Positions 1 through 5,301 of a stretch of 50,092 nt of DNA are shown here, piece by piece. Each line of letters begins with the position of its first letter. The first letter of the stretch is position 1. Under the pieces are notes generated by a model that worked only from the letters and a program-made list of their open reading frames with translations, was not told the DNA's origin and searched no databases. Source of the DNA: a virus; IMG/VR virus record IMGVR_UViG_3300032249_000382, positions 1-50,092 of that record; one strand, given 5' to 3'. The position numbers and the translations under genes are program-made.

Positions 1-1
1 T

Positions 2-58
2 GAATATGAGTGCTGGAAAGAATATCAGGAACAAGAAAAAGCATCAGAGGAACAATAA
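2..58 (+). CDS. C-terminal end of an upstream gene (partial)
   Basis: An open frame runs in from the left edge and stops at TAA 56-58. Only 18 codons are visible, rich in Glu, Gln and Lys, and nothing can be said about function. The stop overlaps the ATG of the next gene by one base (TAATG), the coupling seen throughout this window, and the purine-rich GAGGAACAA at its end would be the ribosome binding site of that next gene. Confidence 0.5.
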   Translation, partial: EYECWKEYQEQEKASEEQ

Positions 59-453
59 TGCCTTTATTGCCTGCCTATTATACAACCACTAATTTGAGGA
101 AGCGGAAGGCCAAGAAACCTTCCAAGTCCGCACAGGCGCACGAGGAATGGTTGAAGGTCCAAGGCCTTCACATTTCTCAACTGAAGAAGGCACGTAAGGT
201 AGTGAATAGCGTAAAGGATTGTGCTAAGGATATAAAGGTAGAGCGTCCAGACTATGTTTCCGCAGGTATGTCAGGTACTAAGTATGCCTGCGCTAAACGT
301 GGTGTTATGACTAACCTACATAAGGAACCTAAGCACGTTCAGGAGGCCATCCTTGCTAAAGCAAAGCGAGTTATGCCTTTGTATAACAAGGGTGGTCTCC
401 AGGTATTGACCGAGACTGATGACCTCAAGGCACTCAATAAGGTAGCACGGTGA
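58..453 (+). CDS. Hypothetical basic protein, 131 aa
   Basis: Not recognised. The frame could be opened at position 10, but ATG 58 is chosen because AGAGGA lies just upstream and the start overlaps the preceding stop. The protein is strongly basic in its first third (KRKAKKPSK) and has no membrane segment, so nucleic acid contact is possible but unproven. It is followed, with overlap, by a tiny membrane protein starting at GTG 450. Confidence 0.7.
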   Translation: MPLLPAYYTTTNLRKRKAKKPSKSAQAHEEWLKVQGLHISQLKKARKVVNSVKDCAKDIKVERPDYVSAGMSGTKYACAKRGVMTNLHKEPKHVQEAILAKAKRVMPLYNKGGLQVLTETDDLKALNKVAR

Positions 454-530
454 AAGAGAACCTTTTGGTCATTCTAATCTTTCTTTATTTCACCACACTT
501 TTACTTGCCGCTTTACTACATGGAAAATAA
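450..530 (+). CDS. Tiny membrane protein, 26 aa
   Basis: GTG 450 overlaps the stop of the preceding gene (GTGA) and the frame closes at TAA 528-530, one base before the next ATG. After a short charged start (KEN) almost all residues are hydrophobic (LLVILIFLYFTTLLLAALL), giving one membrane helix with a basic end (HGK). The exact fit between neighbours supports it; its shortness and GTG start are the doubts. Function unknown. Confidence 0.45.
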   Translation: MKENLLVILIFLYFTTLLLAALLHGK

Positions 531-531
531 A

Positions 532-741
532 ATGACTGACTATACAGACCTTGTCCATATATTGCGCCAACTTAACCTAAAATATGGTGATATGGCCGCC
601 GACGCACTAGAAGATCAGGCAAAACGAATTGCTGAACTAGAGAAAGAACTGGATAAACACAGACAGGCGTTGGTGTTTATACAAATGAAGGCACAAGACA
701 CTGTAAGACCAATACCATTCCAGGAGGAAGATGATGAGTAA
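532..741 (+). CDS. Hypothetical coiled-coil-like protein, 69 aa
   Basis: Not recognised. The start at ATG 532 (MTDYTDL) is preferred to position 505 because it follows GGA and the upstream stop closely. The middle is a helical heptad-like stretch rich in Glu, Lys and Leu (residues about 25-45), and the C-terminus is acidic (EEDDE). The 3' end holds the AGGAGGA ribosome binding site for the next gene. Confidence 0.65.
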   Translation: MTDYTDLVHILRQLNLKYGDMAADALEDQAKRIAELEKELDKHRQALVFIQMKAQDTVRPIPFQEEDDE

Positions 742-919
742 ATTTACTTTAGAAATCGACTATGATGTTATGGATGAAATCACTCGGCAAAATCTACAAG
801 CCGCTTATAATCATGCCGAAGATGATGAAATGCGTAATGCCCTTGATCTTGTGATAAGATATTTTTCTAATGATGTCCAATATGCAAAATGGGTTGAGGA
901 GAAAGTGAAATATGTCTAA
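734..919 (+). CDS. Hypothetical acidic protein, 61 aa
   Basis: ATG 731 and ATG 734 are adjacent; 734 has better spacing from AGGAGGA (722-727). The protein is small, soluble and acidic with no motif I recognise. It overlaps the previous gene by a few bases and the next gene by eight, consistent with one translationally coupled early operon. Confidence 0.65.
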   Translation: MSKFTLEIDYDVMDEITRQNLQAAYNHAEDDEMRNALDLVIRYFSNDVQYAKWVEEKVKYV

Positions 920-1202
920 AATCGTATTGGTAGAAACTGTAAGCACCTTTCGTCATATGTATGCCGTAGCGGTAAAAGATGATGAACCAATTGAGTATGC
1001 CCTTGATGATGTGGCCGCATATGCTACTGGATTTGAGAACGAACTAACCGAGTTTGCCCAGAACCATATCGCAGAGGATACATTCTCTCATCGTGAAATC
1101 ACCGAAGATGAATACCTGAAAATCTTTGATAAGGAGAATGATTATCTAAAAGAATGGACTGCTGAACAAAAAAAGCAGTATATCTATAAAGGTGAGAAAT
1201 GA
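912..1202 (+). CDS. Hypothetical protein, 96 aa
   Basis: A soluble, acidic protein beginning MSKIVLVETVSTF. It resembles small conserved proteins found in many large phages, but I can assign no fold or function. GAGGAGAAAG lies before the ATG. The stop TGA 1200-1202 overlaps the next ATG at 1199 (ATGA). Confidence 0.7.
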   Translation: MSKIVLVETVSTFRHMYAVAVKDDEPIEYALDDVAAYATGFENELTEFAQNHIAEDTFSHREITEDEYLKIFDKENDYLKEWTAEQKKQYIYKGEK

Positions 1203-1336
1203 AAAAACTTACTGTAATCCTATGTTGGTTGTTCGGGTTCATCATTCTCGGACAACTATCATTCATCCTGTTCCTTGAGGCCGTCCGCTCTCAACATGTG
1301 GAAAAGACCATCAAGCAGGAACGCTATACTAAATAA
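1199..1336 (+). CDS. Small membrane protein, 45 aa
   Basis: ATG 1199 overlaps the preceding stop; TAA ends at 1336. Residues 4-27 form one hydrophobic segment (LTVILCWLFGFIILGQ and onward), followed by a charged, probably cytoplasmic or periplasmic tail ending ERYTK. The reading frame is too short to be found by length alone, but its placement between coupled neighbours supports it. Function unknown. Confidence 0.55.
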   Translation: MKKLTVILCWLFGFIILGQLSFILFLEAVRSQHVEKTIKQERYTK

Positions 1337-1342
1337 CTAACC

Positions 1343-1444
1343 ATGTTAGACGAAAGAATAAAACTCGCTGTCACTTTGTTTCTTTGTTGGGGCCTTACGG
1401 TTGTAATACTGAAACATGTTGTCATCTATATGCGTTGGTATTGA
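1343..1444 (+). CDS. Tiny membrane protein, 33 aa
   Basis: MLDERIKLAVTLFL opens a frame of 33 codons with one long hydrophobic segment ending in HVVIYMRWY. The stop TGA 1442-1444 overlaps ATG 1444 of the next gene. The ribosome binding site is weak, so coupling or reinitiation from the gene ending at 1336 is likely if the gene is real. Confidence 0.4.
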   Translation: MLDERIKLAVTLFLCWGLTVVILKHVVIYMRWY

Positions 1445-1755
1445 TGTTACGCAAGTGGTATGATACCAACCCATTTCTATTTGGAACTATCTTTATATTT
1501 TTATATGGTATCTTAGACATAACAGATAGTAGATTGTTCATACCACACATTAGACCAGTATGTAACGGAGAATTAACGGATCATCAGGTTAGAGTATGTT
1601 CCAATTGGATCCGATCAATCAAAAAGGAACAGAAAAATGTTCGAGTTAATGAACGACGACCTGGAGGAATGTATAGAGTTCCTACGACAGATGGAAAAAG
1701 CGAATGGTTCAGATCGTTGGAGACTTATGGCGGAAAACCAGATAAAAAGTATTAG
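1444..1755 (+). CDS. Membrane-anchored hypothetical protein, 103 aa
   Basis: Start chosen at ATG 1444, overlapping the preceding stop, rather than position 1384. Residues about 10-26 (FLFGTIFIFLYGILD) form a membrane helix, followed by a hydrophilic region with two cysteines. The last 119 bases overlap another convincing gene (1637-1834) in a different frame, and the tail encoded there (NERRPGGMYR) is less protein-like. The gene may be genuinely overlapping, or may have been extended by loss of an earlier stop. Confidence 0.5.
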   Translation: MLRKWYDTNPFLFGTIFIFLYGILDITDSRLFIPHIRPVCNGELTDHQVRVCSNWIRSIKKEQKNVRVNERRPGGMYRVPTTDGKSEWFRSLETYGGKPDKKY

Positions 1756-1834
1756 AGAAGTAGAAAAAACGGTTGAACTTTGTAATCTTTTGTGCTATTA
1801 TTATGGACGAGTGAAAGAAGGAAAGGATTTATAA
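1637..1834 (+). CDS. Hypothetical helical protein, 65 aa
   Basis: ATG 1637 follows AAAAAGGAACAGAAAA, a good ribosome binding site. The protein is an amphipathic helical protein (MFELMNDDLEECIEFLRQME) without membrane segments. It overlaps the end of the gene 1444-1755 by 119 bases out of frame, and its stop is one base from the next ATG at 1836. Function unknown. Confidence 0.6.
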   Translation: MFELMNDDLEECIEFLRQMEKANGSDRWRLMAENQIKSIREVEKTVELCNLLCYYYGRVKEGKDL

Positions 1835-1835
1835 G

Positions 1836-2051
1836 ATGCTGCTTGCCTTTCTAATAACAGGCTCTCTAATATTGAGTATGTTTATCAATACCTTCATTAG
1901 AGGTTTTGTATATAGTAATGTAGTTGATCAGGAAGATACCGATGAAGAAACAAGCATTGGATTATTATTGACGGCTATTGGTATTGTCCTAGTTAGCAAT
2001 ATGATACCTTTTACATTAGGAGCAATCATTGGACTCTACGCAATCCTCTGA
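1836..2051 (+). CDS. Two-helix membrane protein, 71 aa
   Basis: GAAGGAAAGGA precedes ATG 1836. Two hydrophobic segments (about residues 2-22 and 43-70) flank an acidic loop (DQEDTDEETS), giving a hairpin membrane topology. Such two-helix proteins in phages can be holins or superinfection exclusion factors, but no feature decides between these. It overlaps the next gene, which starts at TTG 2029. Confidence 0.6.
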   Translation: MLLAFLITGSLILSMFINTFIRGFVYSNVVDQEDTDEETSIGLLLTAIGIVLVSNMIPFTLGAIIGLYAIL

Positions 2052-2211
2052 AGAACAAAAGAAAGATCGTGAATTTACATTGGAGATGGCAGAACATGTC
2101 TGGCAAAAAGTCAAAGGTTATCCAATTCCCGACTGCTACTCAGAAGAAGATCGACTCAGCATCTTCGAACGGTATTACCACCGAGCAGTCTCCCAGTCTC
2201 AAGGAGAGTAA
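2029..2211 (+). CDS. Hypothetical soluble protein with TTG start, 60 aa
   Basis: The frame starts at TTG 2029, with AGGAG six bases upstream, inside the end of the preceding membrane gene. The protein is hydrophilic (EEQKKDREFTLEMAEHVWQK). It overlaps another frame (2096-2296) by 116 bases, so one of the two may be spurious; both have a plausible start signal. Confidence 0.45.
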   Translation: MDSTQSSEEQKKDREFTLEMAEHVWQKVKGYPIPDCYSEEDRLSIFERYYHRAVSQSQGE

Positions 2212-2296
2212 ATATTGGATTCAACTAACAGGTTCTATAATTGGAACCACAATCATGTTTACTCTATTCTATCTAGCAGGAAAGGTTATTAAATGA
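2096..2296 (+). CDS. Tail-anchored small membrane protein, 66 aa
   Basis: ATG 2096 (MSGKKSKVIQFPT) is preferred over GTG 2069. The first 40 residues are polar and basic, and residues about 45-63 (IQLTGSIIGTTIMFTLFYLA) form a single C-terminal membrane anchor. It overlaps 2029-2211 out of frame and is coupled to the next gene (ATG 2293 overlaps the stop TGA). Function unknown. Confidence 0.5.
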   Translation: MSGKKSKVIQFPTATQKKIDSASSNGITTEQSPSLKESKYWIQLTGSIIGTTIMFTLFYLAGKVIK

Positions 2297-2457
2297 AAGA
2301 GTTAGTATTTGCGGTTATTTCTATTTGCCTACACACAGGTGAATGTGAAAAACATGAAATCAAAATTGAACCTAAAGTTTGTCATTTGAAATCGGCACAG
2401 GCAAAAGTTAATATGTTTGGTGAATGGAAAGATGCAACAGTAACATTTAAATGTTAA
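2293..2457 (+). CDS. Short protein with signal-like start and four cysteines, 54 aa
   Basis: MKELVFAVISICLH looks like a short export signal, followed by three more cysteines (GEC, VCH, FKC at the last position). Four cysteines in a likely exported 54-residue protein suggest disulphide bonds in the periplasm; this is inference. ATG 2293 overlaps the preceding stop. It is the last gene before a strong promoter and so probably ends the first transcription unit in the window. Confidence 0.5.
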   Translation: MKELVFAVISICLHTGECEKHEIKIEPKVCHLKSAQAKVNMFGEWKDATVTFKC

Positions 2458-2465
2458 AATAATAC

Positions 2466-2494
2466 TTGACATTTGTAAAGACAACCTTTATAAT
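2466..2494 (+). promoter_or_regulatory. Strong sigma70-type promoter
   Basis: A perfect -35 TTGACA (2466-2471), a 17-bp spacer and a perfect -10 TATAAT (2489-2494). It lies in the short gap after the first gene cluster and would start transcription near 2501, ahead of the gene at 2536. A consensus match this good suggests early expression by unmodified host polymerase. Confidence 0.85.
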
Positions 2495-2535
2495 TATAAA
2501 TGATACGTCACAATATATTTACTAGGGAGAATTTT

Positions 2536-2793
2536 ATGGTAGTAGATGAAAAAGTATCCTACCCGGCGTGTAATGAAGCATACTGTCTATTGACGGCATA
2601 CTTACGAGAAGAAGGCAAAATTGGTGCCAAATATAATAAAGAAGATTTGGCCGAATTTGTAGAGTTTCTTGCAGGGATTTTAAAGCATCCGGAGAATTTT
2701 ATTGGTATTGACCGTAAGAAAAAGGAACGTCATCATGATGGTTCTATTAAATTGCCTGATACCGAAGAACATGATGGTACAGGTTTAGCATAG
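2536..2793 (+). CDS. Hypothetical protein, 85 aa
   Basis: The frame opens at 2500, but ATG 2536 has TAGGGAGA upstream and leaves a normal leader after the promoter at 2466-2494. The soluble protein has a Lys/Arg/His-rich patch (DRKKKERHHDG) near residue 65 and an acidic tail. It is not recognised. It is the first gene of a unit that continues into the exported protein at 2808. Confidence 0.7.
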   Translation: MVVDEKVSYPACNEAYCLLTAYLREEGKIGAKYNKEDLAEFVEFLAGILKHPENFIGIDRKKKERHHDGSIKLPDTEEHDGTGLA

Positions 2794-2807
2794 GAGAAAG
2801 GTGATAA

Positions 2808-3044
2808 ATGAAATATATTTTTTTGCTTACAACATTTCTAATTAGTTCTGCTGCATTAGCAGCACCATATGGTACATACTATAATCCGGTTCAGGATCCT
2901 CCTTTTGTCGGTGACTGGTCGGTTCCAGTTCATCGAGGCATGTATTGTGTCAAAGGAACTTGGCATTATGGTTGGCTAAGGCCTTGGGAAAATAGTCCCG
3001 TGATTAAGGATTCTTGTGGTACAGCGATCTATCAGATCCAGTAA
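2808..3044 (+). CDS. Exported small protein, 78 aa
   Basis: AGGAGAAAGGTGATAA precedes the ATG. Residues 1-18 are a clear Sec signal peptide (KYIFLLTTFLISSAALA) with an ALA-A cleavage site. The mature part is short, aromatic and Pro-rich, with two cysteines (YCVKG and DSCGT) that could form a disulphide in the periplasm. Function unknown; it is one of seven Sec-signal-bearing proteins in this window. Confidence 0.7.
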   Translation: MKYIFLLTTFLISSAALAAPYGTYYNPVQDPPFVGDWSVPVHRGMYCVKGTWHYGWLRPWENSPVIKDSCGTAIYQIQ

Positions 3045-3056
3045 TAATCTTTTTTA

Positions 3057-3085
3057 CTAAATATAAAAGTCCTCAAAAGGGACTT
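3057..3085 (+). promoter_or_regulatory. Possible late promoter box followed by a small hairpin
   Basis: CTAAATA (3057-3063) resembles the late promoter box of T4-like phages (TATAAATA in T4). Directly after it lies a 6-bp stem (AAGTCC 3067-3072, GGACTT 3080-3085) with a CTTT tail. The hairpin could instead be a weak terminator for the gene ending at 3044. Either way the next gene begins at 3105. Confidence 0.3.
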
Positions 3086-3104
3086 CTTTATAAAGGAGAA
3101 TATG

Positions 3105-3329
3105 ATGTCACTAAAGAATTTTTCAGCTAACTGGAAGACTACAGTTGTTGGTCTTATTCCACTATTAGCATATGGACTAAAGTATGCTGGTGTATGGCCG
3201 GAGTCAATGCCTCTTCCACCATTGGACGAAGTATGGCCTTTCCTACTTTCAATTGTTGGTCTTGGTGTTGCTGCCAAGGACGGGAACGTTACTAACGCTT
3301 CTCATCCAACAGATCCGTCAAACGTCTAA
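3105..3329 (+). CDS. Holin-like small membrane protein, 74 aa
   Basis: Two start codons are adjacent (3102, 3105); 3105 is better spaced from AAAGGAGAA. The pattern NWKTTVVGLIPLLAYGLKYAG, a second hydrophobic stretch (FLLSIVGLGVAA) and the motif AAKDGNVT match a family of small two-helix phage proteins often listed as putative holins, though direct proof of holin activity is lacking for most. The neighbouring spanin genes on the opposite strand support a lysis role. Expression may come from the late box at 3057. Confidence 0.65.
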   Translation: MSLKNFSANWKTTVVGLIPLLAYGLKYAGVWPESMPLPPLDEVWPFLLSIVGLGVAAKDGNVTNASHPTDPSNV

Positions 3330-3586
3330 TTTTCTATACGAGCCTTAGCGTTCGTTAAATACTGCTTGATGGCATCGACGGAGTTCTTACAACGTTTATT
3401 GTTCTTATATAGTTCAACAATCGTTTTAGCTACGTCGGTGTCATTTAGTTTTTGCCAATTTGGCCATTTCGTTTTTATTGGGCAGTCATACATTTGTTCT
3501 GGTGGTATTATAACTTGTAATCTTGTGGATGTAGCCGTAGATTGACATCCGGCTAACAGTAGTGAAAGGATGATTAGTTTCTTCAT
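3326..3586 (-). CDS. Outer-membrane spanin subunit, Rz1-like lipoprotein, 86 aa
   Basis: The N-terminus MKKLIILSLLLAGC is a lipoprotein signal with lipobox LLAGC, so Cys14 would be lipidated and the mature protein anchored to the outer membrane. The gene starts inside the end of the neighbouring Rz-like gene (ATGA overlap), the usual arrangement of two-component spanins. Unlike lambda Rz1 the mature part is not Pro-rich and contains two further cysteines (YDC, RRC/KRC region). In Gram-negative lysis the o-spanin and i-spanin together fuse inner and outer membranes after the endolysin has acted. Called from architecture, not sequence similarity. Confidence 0.72.
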   Translation of the reverse strand: MKKLIILSLLLAGCQSTATSTRLQVIIPPEQMYDCPIKTKWPNWQKLNDTDVAKTIVELYKNNKRCKNSVDAIKQYLTNAKARIEN

Positions 3587-3921
3587 TGTGATAGTTCCAT
3601 TATTGTTCTTTTAAGAACCTCTGATGATTCCTTTCCATCTTTATGTGTATCTAGATATACTTCTAGTTCACTTAGTTTTTGATTAAGATTAATCTCTTTG
3701 TTTTTTAGATTAGCAATCAGTTCATTACTTTCACGATTGAGTGCTGTAAGATCATCGATAACTGCCTGTTGTGATGCCAACTCTTTTTCCAATGCTTCTA
3801 CCTTGGCTCGGGCCAGTGTAGCTTCTTCTATGGAATCTTTCCAAATGTATATTCCTCCGCCAGCAATAAAAATCATAACTATTCCTAAAACCAAATTTAT
3901 TGTCCAACTATTGACTGACAT
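3583..3921 (-). CDS. Inner-membrane spanin subunit, Rz-like, 112 aa
   Basis: The start at 3921 (MSVNSW) is chosen over 3975 because GGAGGAG lies just upstream on the minus strand. Residues 8-26 (INLVLGIVMIFIAGGGIYIW) are one N-terminal membrane helix, followed by a long coiled coil (about 30-100) rich in Glu, Leu and Lys. That is the architecture of i-spanins, with the coiled coil crossing the periplasm. The Rz1-like lipoprotein gene overlaps its end. The pair is transcribed opposite to nearly everything else in the window. Confidence 0.75.
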   Translation of the reverse strand: MSVNSWTINLVLGIVMIFIAGGGIYIWKDSIEEATLARAKVEALEKELASQQAVIDDLTALNRESNELIANLKNKEINLNQKLSELEVYLDTHKDGKESSEVLKRTIMELSQ

Positions 3922-3922
3922 C

Positions 3923-3950
3923 TTGACTCCTCCACATAATCTGCTATAAT
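3923..3950 (+). promoter_or_regulatory. Sigma70-type promoter for the Bfd-like gene
   Basis: TTGACT (3923-3928), a 16-bp spacer and TATAAT (3945-3950) point rightward toward ATG 3975. The -35 box abuts the start codon of the leftward spanin gene at 3921, so plus-strand initiation and minus-strand spanin transcription share the same 50 bases and could interfere. Confidence 0.65.
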
Positions 3951-3974
3951 ATATATGTATATGAGGAAAGAACA

Positions 3975-4166
3975 ATGATCCTATGTTCCTGTAATACCAT
4001 ATCTGCTAACACAGTAAAAGAAATACTTGACCATCATTCTGGTGGTGTTCCTTCAGTTCAAGAGATTATGGAGAAACATGGATGTTCGGTAGTTTGTGCT
4101 ACTTGTGTCCAAAGTATAAAAATCGAAATAAGGAAACATTATGAAAGTAAAGATCGGACCATATAA
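3975..4166 (+). CDS. Bfd-like [2Fe-2S] protein, 63 aa
   Basis: The protein has the cysteine pattern of bacterioferritin-associated ferredoxin and related BFD domains: C4-x-C6 and C41-x2-C44. It also shares the opening (MILCSCNTIS) and length of E. coli Bfd, about 64 residues. Bfd docks on bacterioferritin and passes electrons to release stored iron. A phage copy could mobilise host iron during infection, which is inference. BFD domains also occur in NifU and nitrite reductases, so another redox role is possible. ATGAGGAAAGAACA gives a good ribosome binding site, and a promoter lies at 3923-3950. It overlaps the next gene by 26 bases. Confidence 0.75.
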   Translation: MILCSCNTISANTVKEILDHHSGGVPSVQEIMEKHGCSVVCATCVQSIKIEIRKHYESKDRTI

Positions 4167-4767
4167 AAAATGGTGGGGACCATATCAACTTGCCGAACTA
4201 ATCCCATTCATTAGCGAAGAAACTCAAGACAGGATCGGATCTTGGCTGTCCAATACTTGGGTTAATGCTGTTTGCGAATGGTTCTATTCCAAGAATGAAC
4301 GCAAGATCAAAGTTCGAATTGACGATCATGATACTTGGAATATGGACAATACACTTGCACACATCATTCTTCCTATGCTTAAACAACTAAAAGCAACAAA
4401 ACAAGGTTCACAGTTAGTTGATGATGAGGATGTTCCGGAACATATGCGTCATACCTTGAGCAAAGGTCCTGATGATTGGGAAACGGACGACCGATGGATT
4501 TATTATAAGTGGGATTGGGTTCTCAATGAAATGATTTGGGCCTTCGAGCAACAATTGAATGATTCCTGGGAAGACCAATTCCGTCACGGAACACCTGTCT
4601 ATGAGGATACTTTGATTGATCCTGATGGAAATTATTATCAGCAGCCTCAATTAATACAAACAAACCCTGATTTCTGGATTGACTTTGCTGGCCGAAAAGA
4701 GTATAATGATAGAATGGACAATGGGTTCAGATTGTTCGGTAAGTATTATCGCGGGCTATGGGACTAA
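4141..4767 (+). CDS. Conserved T4-like phage protein of unknown function, 208 aa
   Basis: AAGGAAAC precedes ATG 4141. The opening MKVKIGPYKKWWGPYQLAE and the many Trp and Tyr residues match a protein I have seen repeatedly in cyanophage-like and other myovirus genomes, always without known function. No catalytic motif or membrane segment is visible. It lies just ahead of the replication cluster. Confidence 0.75.
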   Translation: MKVKIGPYKKWWGPYQLAELIPFISEETQDRIGSWLSNTWVNAVCEWFYSKNERKIKVRIDDHDTWNMDNTLAHIILPMLKQLKATKQGSQLVDDEDVPEHMRHTLSKGPDDWETDDRWIYYKWDWVLNEMIWAFEQQLNDSWEDQFRHGTPVYEDTLIDPDGNYYQQPQLIQTNPDFWIDFAGRKEYNDRMDNGFRLFGKYYRGLWD

Positions 4768-4777
4768 GGAGATTAGT

Positions 4778-4987
4778 ATGATACCTTTTCATGAAAGTAA
4801 GATGCATGTTTTAGAGACTGCTTTTAAGCAGCGTGCCTTCGATGGCAAGTGGGAGCGAATTGTCAAGATTATGGATCTTGATAACTCTTACTCATTTATG
4901 GGTGAGAATGGCAACCGAACGACTCATATTCCTGAGAAATGGGTTACGGTTGGAGTTTATGATTACTTAATGGAGATTGTTGACTAA
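4778..4987 (+). CDS. Hypothetical protein, 69 aa
   Basis: ATG 4778 (MIPFHESK) follows AAGGAGATTAGT; the longer frame from 4679 is a shadow of the preceding gene. A soluble protein with no recognised motif. Its stop TAA overlaps the next ATG by one base. Confidence 0.7.
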   Translation: MIPFHESKMHVLETAFKQRAFDGKWERIVKIMDLDNSYSFMGENGNRTTHIPEKWVTVGVYDYLMEIVD

Positions 4988-5301
4988 TGGCTACAGTAGA
5001 AAATTTAAAGATCCTCCGTCTTTCAACCGGAGAAGAAATCATGGGTGAAGTTACTAGTGATAACGGAACAGTTGTCACTATTAAAAATCCTATCCGTATC
5101 ATTGTTGTTCCTTCACAGTCAGATCCTAAAAATCCTTCAGTAGCATTTGCACCTTTTATGCAATGGTCTGATGATAAAGAGTTGACTTTGAACAAAGACC
5201 ATGTTATAACCATTGTTACACCAATCACCGAATTTGTTAACCAGTATAACGGAATGTTCGGTGGTATTGTTGTTCCTCAAACAAAGATTATTACTCCGTA
5301 A
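4987..5301 (+). CDS. Sm/Hfq-like fold phage protein, 104 aa
   Basis: The pattern LRLSTGEEIMGEVTSDNG, then VTIKNPIRI, a short insert and a final FVNQYNGMFGGIVVP resembles the small beta-barrel proteins conserved next to gene 43 in cyanophage-type T4-like viruses; a structure of one putative cyanophage member was described as Sm-like. Sm/Hfq proteins form rings that bind RNA, so RNA binding is a reasonable but untested idea. It ends on the base where the DNA polymerase starts, suggesting joint expression. Confidence 0.65.
   Translation: MATVENLKILRLSTGEEIMGEVTSDNGTVVTIKNPIRIIVVPSQSDPKNPSVAFAPFMQWSDDKELTLNKDHVITIVTPITEFVNQYNGMFGGIVVPQTKIITP

Noticed and set aside
3698-3949. 83-codon plus-strand frame opposite the Rz-like gene
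   Set aside because: Ser/Leu/Ala-rich complement of a coiled coil; the minus-strand frame has a spanin layout and a ribosome binding site.
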